DNA of 64,000 nucleotides from Paraburkholderia bonniea (GTDB lineage Bacteria; Pseudomonadota; Gammaproteobacteria; Burkholderiales; Burkholderiaceae), in contig NZ_QPEQ01000001.1 of the NCBI RefSeq assembly GCF_009455625.1, positions 744,001-808,000 of the forward strand, written 5' to 3'. The position numbers and the translations under genes were made by a program. This document shows positions 57,075-64,000 of this stretch, piece by piece. Position 1 is the stretch's first letter. Each line of letters begins with the position of its first letter. Below the pieces are notes generated by a model that did no database searches, was not told the DNA's origin, and saw only the letters and a program-made list of their open reading frames with translations.

Positions 57075-58298
57075 ATGAATAAGCTTTTGACCAAGACCAT
57101 GCTCGTTCCGCGTTACCAGACGCGCTTCACCTGTGTCGGGCCGGAGTGCCCGGATACGTGCTGCTCGGGCTGGCGGATCACAATCGACAAACCCACTTTC
57201 CAGCGTTACAAAGCCACCGGACACAGCACGCTGAAGCCGCTGTTCAAGCTGCATGTGAAACGCAACCGCCAGGCGAGCGGTGACGCGGAATACGGCGTGA
57301 TCAAGCTAGACGGCCCCAGCGGCACGTGCGGCATGCAGGCTGCGTCAGGGTTGTGCCAGGTGCAGTCGAGCCTGGGCGAGGATGCGCTCTCCAATACCTG
57401 CCACGCGTACCCGCGCCATACCCGCCAGTTTGCTGGCGCATTCGAGCAAAGCCTGACGCTGTCGTGCCCCCAGGCTGCCCGGCTAGCGCTGCTCGAACCT
57501 GATGCGTTTGAGTTTGAACAGGTGCCGGTTACCGCACGCGACGAAACCGTCATGGCTCATCCGCCGGTGCCGGGCCTGGACCATGACACGATGTTTGCCA
57601 TCCGCACCTGGGCCATGCAGTTGCTACACACGCGCCAGTTGAGCGTGGTTGAGCGTCTCGCGGTGCTGGGTTTGTTTTGTGACCAGATCGAAGCATTGCT
57701 GGAGCAAAAGCAGCCCGAACGCCTGCCATTCCTGCTGGAGCAAATGACGCTTGCGGTTGAAAGCGGAGCGATCCTTGAAAGCCTCGCTAGCTTGCCGAGC
57801 AATGAAGCGCTGCATGTGGAGCTGTTTGCCCGCTTCTTGTGCAACCGGAATATTGCGTTTCGCTCGGTGCATCAGCAAAACATCTTCCGGCAGATCGCCA
57901 TGGGTCTCGGCGCGGATGAAGAAGGGACGGCATCCGTCGCGCAGATCGAGGCACGTTACCGCGCGGGCCGTGAACTACTGGTGCAAAGCGCAGGGCTTGA
58001 AGCGGTGCTGGAACGCTATTTACTTAATGAAACGATCCGCGAAGCTTTTCCGTGGGGCCATGGCTCGCCGCTGTTCCATTACCGTCATCGGCTGGTGTGT
58101 TTTGGCGTGGTGCGGATGATGCTGGCGGGCTATGCGAATACTCAGGGGCATCCGCTTGCAGAGGCTGAGGCCGCTGAAGTGATTCAGGTGTTTTGCCGGG
58201 CGTTTCAGCATAACGGGGCGTTTGCTAGCAGCATTGAAAACATCCTGCATCAGTGCGAGTGGGAATCGCTGCACCAGTGGATTGCATTGCTTAAATGA
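57075..58298 (+). CDS. fliB: FliB family flagellin lysine N-methylase
   Basis: FliB methylates surface lysines of flagellin. The 407-residue protein has the cysteine-rich N-terminal signature VGPECPDTCCSGWRITIDK, then GTCGMQ, GLCQVQ and SNTCHAYPR, a likely Fe-S or metal cluster site. A long helical C-terminal region follows (FLCNRNIAFRSVHQQNIFRQ). I start at ATG 57075 (MNKLLTKTML); the frame opens 13 codons earlier. The nearby flhA gene is consistent with a flagellar link, although an accessory island lies between them. Confidence 0.88.
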   Translation: MNKLLTKTMLVPRYQTRFTCVGPECPDTCCSGWRITIDKPTFQRYKATGHSTLKPLFKLHVKRNRQASGDAEYGVIKLDGPSGTCGMQAASGLCQVQSSLGEDALSNTCHAYPRHTRQFAGAFEQSLTLSCPQAARLALLEPDAFEFEQVPVTARDETVMAHPPVPGLDHDTMFAIRTWAMQLLHTRQLSVVERLAVLGLFCDQIEALLEQKQPERLPFLLEQMTLAVESGAILESLASLPSNEALHVELFARFLCNRNIAFRSVHQQNIFRQIAMGLGADEEGTASVAQIEARYRAGRELLVQSAGLEAVLERYLLNETIREAFPWGHGSPLFHYRHRLVCFGVVRMMLAGYANTQGHPLAEAEAAEVIQVFCRAFQHNGAFASSIENILHQCEWESLHQWIALLK

Positions 58299-58360
58299 TG
58301 TGGGGGGTGTGATCTGGCGTAGTGGTTGTTGTTGCTAGCTGGAAGCAGAAGGAATGAGGC

Positions 58361-58392
58361 AAGCCTGGCATGTTAATGCCAGGCTTTTTTTA
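58361..58392 (+). terminator. Rho-independent terminator after fliB
   Basis: The stem AGCCTGGCAT/ATGCCAGGCT with a GTTA loop is followed by seven Ts. Confidence 0.9.
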
Positions 58393-58526
58393 TTTGGGGC
58401 TTTGTTTTGGCGCTCGGAGATTAAATTGCGCCAATGCCACACGATTATATGAATATGCGAAAGGTGTGTGGTTTTTGGGGCGTTAGTGGATGGTTTAACG
58501 CTGGGGAATGCAGTTATTAATGCGCA

Positions 58527-58682
58527 GAGAACGGGCTCGCCGCGAACGGCTTCCAGGCACTGCGCGAATTCGACAACAACAAAGATGGCGTGATCGACCA
58601 AAACGATGCGATTTGGTCTGGAAAACAAAAAGCTTCATCAAGTACTTTAATGACGCGAAATATTCTTAATAATTATTTATGA
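58527..58682 (+). pseudogene. RTX-type toxin fragment with an EF-hand-like loop
   Basis: The frame encodes ENGLAANGFQALREFDNNKD, then GVIDQNDAIWSGK, before losing similarity and stopping at 58680. NGF-ALREFD-N-DGVID-DAIW is a recurring calcium-loop module in large hemolysin-type (RTX) proteins of Burkholderiaceae, where it is followed by an L-VW-D-N-DG stretch. That is missing here. No start codon precedes it. GC falls sharply on the 3' side. Confidence 0.7.
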
Positions 58683-58849
58683 CTTGAGATAAGTCTTAAT
58701 GGAGATTGGTCATTCTGTAGGGGCATTGTTGAGTTTATGTAAATTCTTTCATCTCAATTAAAATTTAATTGTCTGAGCGAAAGGCTTTGTGTAAATTTTC
58801 GAGCTGCCAGTAATTGGCTATTTGAAAAAATTTCAGGGCGGAGACGAAT

Positions 58850-59356
58850 TTGCTCAAAAAAATATTTTATAGCGTTGCTTGCACATATCTCGTAGCCATC
58901 CTGGTTCTAGGTTCGCTGGAGGTAATTTTCTATAAAATTCCAGAAGAAAATCAACTTTCCGTCTCTGTCGGAAAGGCAAGATTGGCTGGAAGTCGAGGCG
59001 GCGACAATTTTTTCTTGAAAACCCAAAATGGCAAAAAAGTTTTTGCCTGTCAAAACACATCTATGAACTGGCTGCAAAATGGAATTTGCCCATTTTCATC
59101 TAAAGTAGATGACGCGATAAAAAATTCAATAGTAGAAGTAGGATGGCACCAGCAAGAAAAATCAATATTAACCTCGTCTGGCAAGCAGATTTATTTTATA
59201 AAAAAAGACGGTGAATATCTGGTTGACTATCAGAAAATGAGGGGATTTTATAAAAACAACAACAATCATTCTTCTGCAATTCAATTCATCATATTTGAAG
59301 TGGCTATATGCATCATATTAATGTTGAGAATTTTTAAAAACAAGTCGGCAAAATGA
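58850..59356 (+). CDS. Two-helix membrane protein, candidate immunity protein
   Basis: A 168-residue protein starting at TTG 58850 behind GGAG. One hydrophobic helix lies near each end (YLVAILVLGSLEVIFY; IQFIIFEVAICIILMLRI), with about 110 residues between them, probably periplasmic, carrying two Cys (FACQNTS, NGICPFSS). It is strongly AT-rich with many Lys, Asn and Ile codons, unlike the flanking housekeeping genes, which suggests transfer. No family is recognised. It lies 3' of an RTX fragment and 15 bp before another toxin-like start, the position expected of an immunity gene, but this is inference. Confidence 0.6.
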   Translation: MLKKIFYSVACTYLVAILVLGSLEVIFYKIPEENQLSVSVGKARLAGSRGGDNFFLKTQNGKKVFACQNTSMNWLQNGICPFSSKVDDAIKNSIVEVGWHQQEKSILTSSGKQIYFIKKDGEYLVDYQKMRGFYKNNNNHSSAIQFIIFEVAICIILMLRIFKNKSAK

Positions 59357-59371
59357 ACTCACGGAGGCATC

Positions 59372-60268
59372 ATGTCGAATAAATCTATCGCATATATTTC
59401 CATCGGCCTTGGCCAGATTGGTAATGGAGCAAATGCTGTGCAAGTTGGAAAAAATGTCGGTGGTGCTATACAGGAAAATCAGGGAAATGGCCCCCGTATT
59501 GATACAGCGTTGTCAGCGTTGCAAATGGTGGAGGGGTTCGCTGGCTCAATCAACAAATCAATCCGTCCATTAGCAACCAAATACGGCTCCGTCCCCTGGG
59601 TCGGCGCGGCATTATCTGCGGCAGCACTAGTCAACGACGCCAGCAAAATCACCATTCAAATAAGCGAAGGCAAAGTCAAAAAAAGCGACATCTACGCCGC
59701 GATCAGCGATGCCTCCGCCTTACTCGGCCAGGGCATGCTGGCCCTCGCGGCCCTCGCGGCCCTCGCGGCCCTCGCGGGCCTCGCCACACTGGCCGCACCC
59801 GCCGCGCTACCGCTTCTTGCTACGCCTTGCTGCTGTCGGAGCCGTTCTAGTGGCAGTCAGCATTGGCCTGAGCGTGGCCTCGGCATTTGCCGGAGAGGGC
59901 ACTGTCGCGGTTACGCCAGAGGTGGCCAGCATGCTGAATGCAGCCGACGTCATGATGAGCAAGCTCGGTGCCAGCGTGGCGGAAGGCGTGCTGAAACTCG
60001 CGGAAGGCTCGGCACCGCGCGAAGTCCTGCGGCAAGTGGCGGCGGCCCCGATTACCGCTGCGCAGCATGCATTAATCGAGCTGTCTATGAAGACATGGGT
60101 CGCAACAACATCGGGTATGACGACCATCGAATCGCTGATAGCGCAGGGCAAGCGCTGGATCAGACAAAGATTTTGGGTCACGTATGTAAATCCACTGCAA
60201 TTAATCCACTGCCGGACATATTGAAAGCGATATGGTGTTTATCTGGTGATTTATATGTCGCCAAATAA
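59372..60268 (+). pseudogene. N-terminal part of a large RTX-like protein, frameshifted
   Basis: The ATG at 59372 behind GGAGG opens MSNKSIAYISIGLGQIGNGA and continues through KYGSVPWVGAALSAAALVND and DIYAAISDASALLGQGMLA. Near 59815 the protein-like sequence moves to the next frame (LRLAAVGAVLVAVSIGLSVA, GSAPREVLRQVAAAPITAAQ), which stops at 60224; the original frame runs on to 60268 as nonsense. A one-base insertion just after a 9-bp repeat explains this. The content matches the opening region of large secreted RTX-like proteins, but the family is inferred from pattern and neighbours. The central and calcium-binding parts are missing. Confidence 0.65.
59741..59785. repeat. 9-bp tandem repeat in the RTX-like pseudogene
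   Basis: Four perfect GCCCTCGCG units and one GGCCTCGCC variant encode repeated Ala-Leu-Ala. The frameshift lies about 30-70 bp downstream. Confidence 0.9.
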
Positions 60269-60562
60269 TGAGATGAATATGTCCAATAAAATCATAGGCG
60301 TAGCAAAAAAATAGAAATTAACTGGCGCGCGAGTGATTTGTAAAAATATGTCAATTCTGGTTTTGGGTATTGAAAAATAAATTGGCTGTGTGATACTTGC
60401 GCCCCGAACCTGAAAGAAATTGATGGGTTGAGATTAATCTCTCTTCGGCGAAATCAACGGCACACTAAATAAATTAATCTCAATTTCGCATTGGATTTTG
60501 TGCGGCTTGAGATATTACTTATGAGTATTGCGGGTGTATCCCTATACACCGGAGAGACTGAA

Positions 60563-61918
60563 ATGAAAAAAATTCTGATAGGCATTGGCTTGGCAGCCGT
60601 GATTTTTTGGGCCGGGTGCTTGAGAGAGGGCAACAAAAAGCCAGCGGAACCCGGGATAGGAAGTATGAATGGTGTGAGGCTGGTGATTCCTGCGGATTAT
60701 CAGTTTTTTATGATTCAGTATGAGGGGGACCGGATATGGGCTAATCCTCCGGTTCGCCATCCACCAGGCCCAGATGTCCCTATCGTGGAATTCACACTTT
60801 TACTTCATTATCCAGATTTTTCTCCATTGAATAGATCAAACCAGGCTAGTTGGTTAGGGATTAAAGGAAGTAAAGCTAAAAATGATGAGTGGATAGTTGT
60901 TGGCGTTGAGCCAGATGTGCAGACAGAGAAAGATCCATCGGTGTGGTTCCCTAAAATGATCGGTCGATTTTTAGATGGAGAAAACACGGAGGTGCAGCCC
61001 GAATTGTTTTTTGGGCTGGTAAGTGAAAAAGGAAAAAAAATTATCGATTCCGAAGAGAGGTCGGGGGAGAAAGAATATTTTTATGATCCGGGTAAGACTA
61101 TTGCTTACATTGAATGTAATAAATATGCCGTGGCCTCCTGTAAGCACTGGTTTGCCATTTCAGAAATCAAGGCAATTGTCAAGATTAGATATTCAAAGAA
61201 TAACTTAAAGGACTGGAGAAAAATACAGGAAAAAATAACTGGCATGATTGCTTCGTTTGAAAATGGAAAAACTGAAAAGGAGATCGTCAATGTTGAAGAA
61301 GGCTACGACCTCGACAAGCGCTACATCGACGTGGTGCGCTTCGACGCCGACATCCGTCCGCAGGACCTCACCGTCAGCCGCGAGCTATACACCAGCAACA
61401 TCGTGATCAAGATTGACGGCTCGCATACCGAACTCAGAATCATCGATCAACTGGTCCAGCACAACGACGAGTACGTCAAAGGCATCGAACAGTTCGTCTT
61501 CGCGGACGGCACGATCTGGGACAAACAGACAATCGCCGAGAAATCCGCGCGCACGCCGCAAATCAGAAGCCTGATGGGTTGGGCCGCAGGAGAGAACGCG
61601 CACCTGCACGATCCGATTGGCCACATGTGGAAGAAGTACTACGCGGCAGGCGGGAAGCGCGCAGGCGAAGAATCGTTTTATGCCGACGGCACTGCACCGC
61701 TGCCGTGGAGTTCGCGCAAGTCGCCGGGGATTGCGGGCAACAGGCTGGCAAACCCAGCGGTAATTTCGCCTGCCATGACCGAGATTGAACGTCAGGACGA
61801 GGCTTTTTATCAGGCGATGATTAGTGGTTACGCGAAATCATCGGCCACTACCACCCAATCACAATCCAACCGTGATTCAGGGCTTTTCGCGCAGCCGTTG
61901 ATTGCGGTGAATGTTTAA
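60563..61918 (+). CDS. Chimera: immunity-like lipoprotein N-terminus fused to RTX-type C-terminus
   Basis: A continuous 451-residue frame from ATG 60563 (GGAGAG upstream). Residues 1 to about 245 are an AT-rich, probably horizontally acquired lipoprotein with lipobox IFWAGC and NGVRLVIPADYQFFMIQYEG. At about 61285-61305, codon use and GC change abruptly to match the host. The rest reads RYIDVVRFDADIRPQDLTVS, then GIEQFVFADGTIWDKQTIAE, which is the hemolysin-type calcium-binding-related domain, and an RTX-type C-terminal tail. In-frame joining of two unrelated halves suggests deletion between an immunity gene and a following toxin 3' end. It could be expressed, but its function is doubtful. 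Confidence 0.7.
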   Translation: MKKILIGIGLAAVIFWAGCLREGNKKPAEPGIGSMNGVRLVIPADYQFFMIQYEGDRIWANPPVRHPPGPDVPIVEFTLLLHYPDFSPLNRSNQASWLGIKGSKAKNDEWIVVGVEPDVQTEKDPSVWFPKMIGRFLDGENTEVQPELFFGLVSEKGKKIIDSEERSGEKEYFYDPGKTIAYIECNKYAVASCKHWFAISEIKAIVKIRYSKNNLKDWRKIQEKITGMIASFENGKTEKEIVNVEEGYDLDKRYIDVVRFDADIRPQDLTVSRELYTSNIVIKIDGSHTELRIIDQLVQHNDEYVKGIEQFVFADGTIWDKQTIAEKSARTPQIRSLMGWAAGENAHLHDPIGHMWKKYYAAGGKRAGEESFYADGTAPLPWSSRKSPGIAGNRLANPAVISPAMTEIERQDEAFYQAMISGYAKSSATTTQSQSNRDSGLFAQPLIAVNV

Positions 61919-61995
61919 CGGGTACGTTAGCCCGCTTGAGCCCTGAGCCCCGCATTGCACAAGGCACAAGAAACAAGGCACAAGAAACAAACATC

Positions 61996-62034
61996 AAAAT
62001 GCCCCGGTTAGCCAGAGCTAACCGGGGCATTTTG
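61996..62034. terminator. Bidirectional rho-independent terminator
   Basis: A 17-bp perfect stem AAAATGCCCCGGTTAGC/GCTAACCGGGGCATTTT with a CAGA loop lies between the convergent chimera and flhA genes. Confidence 0.93.
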
Positions 62035-62109
62035 TTTCAGCACTCACTCACCTGCATGAGTGAAGCACCTCACCACCCACCACTCACGCACTTACCCACC
62101 CACTATTCA

Positions 62110-64000
62110 TTAACCCAGCGTACCCACCACACTCACGTCCTTCGCATCAGGAATCTCGTTGTAGGACAGCACCGTGAGCCCTGGCGCAAACAGCCGGGCG
62201 TAGCGCGCGAGCAGCGGCCGCAGGCGTGGGATCACCAGCAGCAGCGGTGTGATGCCCATTTGCTTCATCTGTTCCCGCACGCCTGGCATGTGGTTTTGCA
62301 ATTGCGTCAGTACGTTGGGCTCGACTGGGAAGCTGTCTAGCGCCAGACGGGCGTTCGATTGTTCCGCGCGGCTCATTGTGTTCAGCAGCAGGTTTTCCAG
62401 CTCGCTCGTCAGGCTAAAGCCGCGGATTTCGTTTTGCGGGCCGACCAGCGTGGCGGTGAGATGGCGGCGCAGCGCGCAACGTACTTCGGCTGCAAGCAGG
62501 ATCGGGTCTTTGGTGGTGTCGGCCGCTTCGACTAGCGTCGCGGCGATAGTTTCGATGTCCTTCAGTGACACATGCTCTGTCAGCAAAATCCGGAACACGC
62601 GGCGCAACTGGCTGTGTGTCAGGCTTTTTCCCAGCGCGTCGCCGAGCACCGGCGCGATGCCGTTCAGGCGCTCCAGGATGGCACTCACGTTGTCGTAGCT
62701 AAACAGCTCGGGCAGCGTGTCACGCACGATCTTGGCCAGGTGAGTGGCGACCACGGTGGCGGTGTCGACTACCTGATAGCCGAGCCCGAGTGCCTGGGCT
62801 TTGTCGGCGGGGTCGATCCAGGTGACGGGCATGTTGTAGGCCGGGTCGATCCCGGGCAGGCCATCGGGTTCGCCGTAAGTGGTCGGTGAGGGAATCGCCA
62901 TCAGGCGGTCGGGATACAGCTGGGCTTGTGCCACGACTGCGCCGTTGAGCACGATCGCGTATTGCGCGGGCGGCAAGCTCAGGTCGTCGCGGGCGCTGAT
63001 TGGTGGCAGCAGAAAGCCCAGCGTTTCGGACAGGTTTTGCCGTGTGCCGCGAATCCGTTTGAGTAAGGGCGCACCCTGGCTTTCATCAAGCATCGTCACT
63101 AGCTTGTAGCCCAGCGAAACCGATAGCGGATCAACGTAAGGCAGTGCGCTCCAGTCGAGCTGTTCCTGGTGTGGGGCTAGCAGCGCGGCTTCGACTTCGC
63201 GCACGGTGTCCTGGTTGTTGTCGGCTTCGGCGGCGCGGCGTTTCATCATGCGCCAGCCGGCAAAGCCAAGCACGGCGGCAAAGCCGAGAAACACCATCGT
63301 GGGCATGCCAGGAATCAGCGCCAGCGCGGCCATCAGCGCGGCGGCACCAAACAGCACAGTGGGTGATGCCAGCAATTGCTGGCTGACTTGCTCTTCAAAA
63401 TCGCGTGCATCGCTGATGCGTGTGACGATCACTGCCGCAGCAGCCGAGAGCAGTAGCGCGGGAATTTGCGCGACCAGGCCGTCACCGATAGTCAGCAAAC
63501 CGTATTGATGGAAGGCGTCGGCGGTCGACAAGCCATGCATCACCACGCCGATGATCCAGCCACCCAGCAAGTTGATGATGAGCACCAGAATCCCGGCGAT
63601 CGCATCGCCGCGCACGAACTTCGAGGCCCCATCCATCGCGCCATAAAAATCCGCTTCGGAGGTGACTTCGGCGCGGCGTTGCTGGGCTTTGTCCTGGGTA
63701 ATCAGGCCGGCGTTCAGGTCGGCGTCGATGGCCATCTGTTTGCCGGGCAGGGCATCCAGCGTGAAGCGGGCCGAGACTTCGGAGATCCGTTCAGCGCCTT
63801 TGGTCACCACCACGAAATTGATGATCATCAAGATCACGAAGACCACGAGGCCGACGACGAAGTTGCTGCCAATCACCACATTGCCGAACGCTTCGACTAC
63901 CTGGCCTGCGGCGTTCGTGCCGGTGTGGCCATTCAGCAGCACCACGCGGGTCGAGGCCACGTTGAGCGTCAAACGCATCAGCGTGGCCGCGAGAATCACC
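62110..64000 (-). CDS. flhA: Flagellar biosynthesis protein FlhA (5' end beyond window)
   Basis: FlhA is the export-gate membrane protein of the flagellar type III apparatus. About 630 residues are present and the N-terminus lies beyond the window, so roughly 70 residues are missing. The visible start of the frame (LMRLTLNVASTRVVLLNGHT) is inside a membrane segment. The FHIPEP signature region TLDALPGKQMAIDADLNAGL, further membrane helices (GILVLIINLLGGWIIGVVM) and the large cytoplasmic domain follow. The C-terminus ends DAKDVSVVGTLG. It is convergent with the chimeric gene. Confidence 0.95.
   Translation of the reverse strand, partial: VILAATLMRLTLNVASTRVVLLNGHTGTNAAGQVVEAFGNVVIGSNFVVGLVVFVILMIINFVVVTKGAERISEVSARFTLDALPGKQMAIDADLNAGLITQDKAQQRRAEVTSEADFYGAMDGASKFVRGDAIAGILVLIINLLGGWIIGVVMHGLSTADAFHQYGLLTIGDGLVAQIPALLLSAAAAVIVTRISDARDFEEQVSQQLLASPTVLFGAAALMAALALIPGMPTMVFLGFAAVLGFAGWRMMKRRAAEADNNQDTVREVEAALLAPHQEQLDWSALPYVDPLSVSLGYKLVTMLDESQGAPLLKRIRGTRQNLSETLGFLLPPISARDDLSLPPAQYAIVLNGAVVAQAQLYPDRLMAIPSPTTYGEPDGLPGIDPAYNMPVTWIDPADKAQALGLGYQVVDTATVVATHLAKIVRDTLPELFSYDNVSAILERLNGIAPVLGDALGKSLTHSQLRRVFRILLTEHVSLKDIETIAATLVEAADTTKDPILLAAEVRCALRRHLTATLVGPQNEIRGFSLTSELENLLLNTMSRAEQSNARLALDSFPVEPNVLTQLQNHMPGVREQMKQMGITPLLLVIPRLRPLLARYARLFAPGLTVLSYNEIPDAKDVSVVGTLG

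Noticed and set aside
59372..60268. Programmed ribosomal frameshift joining the two frames
   Set aside because: No slippery heptamer with a downstream structure was seen at the transition, and the gene lacks its middle and 3' parts, so decay is more likely.

Overview
The window looks like a chromosomal segment of a Burkholderia-type betaproteobacterium (Burkholderiaceae). The evidence is the high GC of the housekeeping genes, the gene neighbourhoods (lptD-surA-pdxA-rsmA; corC-lnt-glyQ-glyS-gmhB-plsC; miaB-phoH-ybeY), an FMN riboswitch ahead of ribB, and ESPR-type trimeric autotransporters. The species cannot be fixed from the sequence alone.

Layout. 1-7.1 kb: a partial AmgK-like sugar kinase, then lptD, surA, pdxA, rsmA and gloA on the plus strand (outer-membrane biogenesis, vitamin B6, rRNA methylation, methylglyoxal detoxification). 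7.2-9.7 kb: low-GC accessory island on the minus strand, with three related immunity-like sequences. One is intact, one is broken, and one is joined in frame to the N-terminal part of an Rhs protein. 9.8-15.4 kb: glyQ-glyS-gmhB-plsC-ygjP operon, bounded on its far side by a second, inverted and broken rhs start. 16.4-23.8 kb: lnt, a 231-bp IS5-type remnant, corC, a ChaC-like cyclotransferase, ybeY, phoH and miaB. 24.5-30.1 kb: FMN riboswitch and ribB, a HAD phosphatase, two 9-bp tandem repeat tracts, glpK and glpD (no glpF). 30.2-35.2 kb: a small lipoprotein, a 65-residue protein, a gamma-glutamyltransferase family enzyme, a ferritin-like diiron protein and a flavin-barrel protein. 35.3-43.4 kb: rhlE, hemolysin III family protein, two multiheme c-type cytochromes, copC-copD and small envelope lipoproteins. 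43.5-46.2 kb: NCS1 permease and agmatinase-like ureohydrolase. 46.7-55.3 kb: a host-interaction-like locus with a secreted beta-helix protein, two tandem trimeric autotransporters and a PtpB-like phosphatase. 55.5-58.3 kb: guanine deaminase and FliB. 58.5-61.9 kb: a second AT-rich, decayed toxin island (RTX-type fragments, immunity-like proteins). 62.1-64.0 kb: flhA, running off the end.

Main points. First, each of the two decayed toxin islands contains an in-frame toxin/immunity chimera, and the two are mirror images: Rhs N-terminus plus immunity C-terminus at 8463-9662, and immunity-like lipoprotein N-terminus plus RTX-type C-terminus at 60563-61918. Second, the two autotransporter genes arose by a tandem duplication that also copied the start of the neighbouring tyrosine phosphatase; a degraded phosphatase start survives at about 50.9-51.1 kb. 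Third, short tandem repeats whose unit is a multiple of three bases (6, 9, 12 and 357 bp) recur inside and beside genes. I see no CRISPR array, tRNA, rRNA or intact transposase gene.
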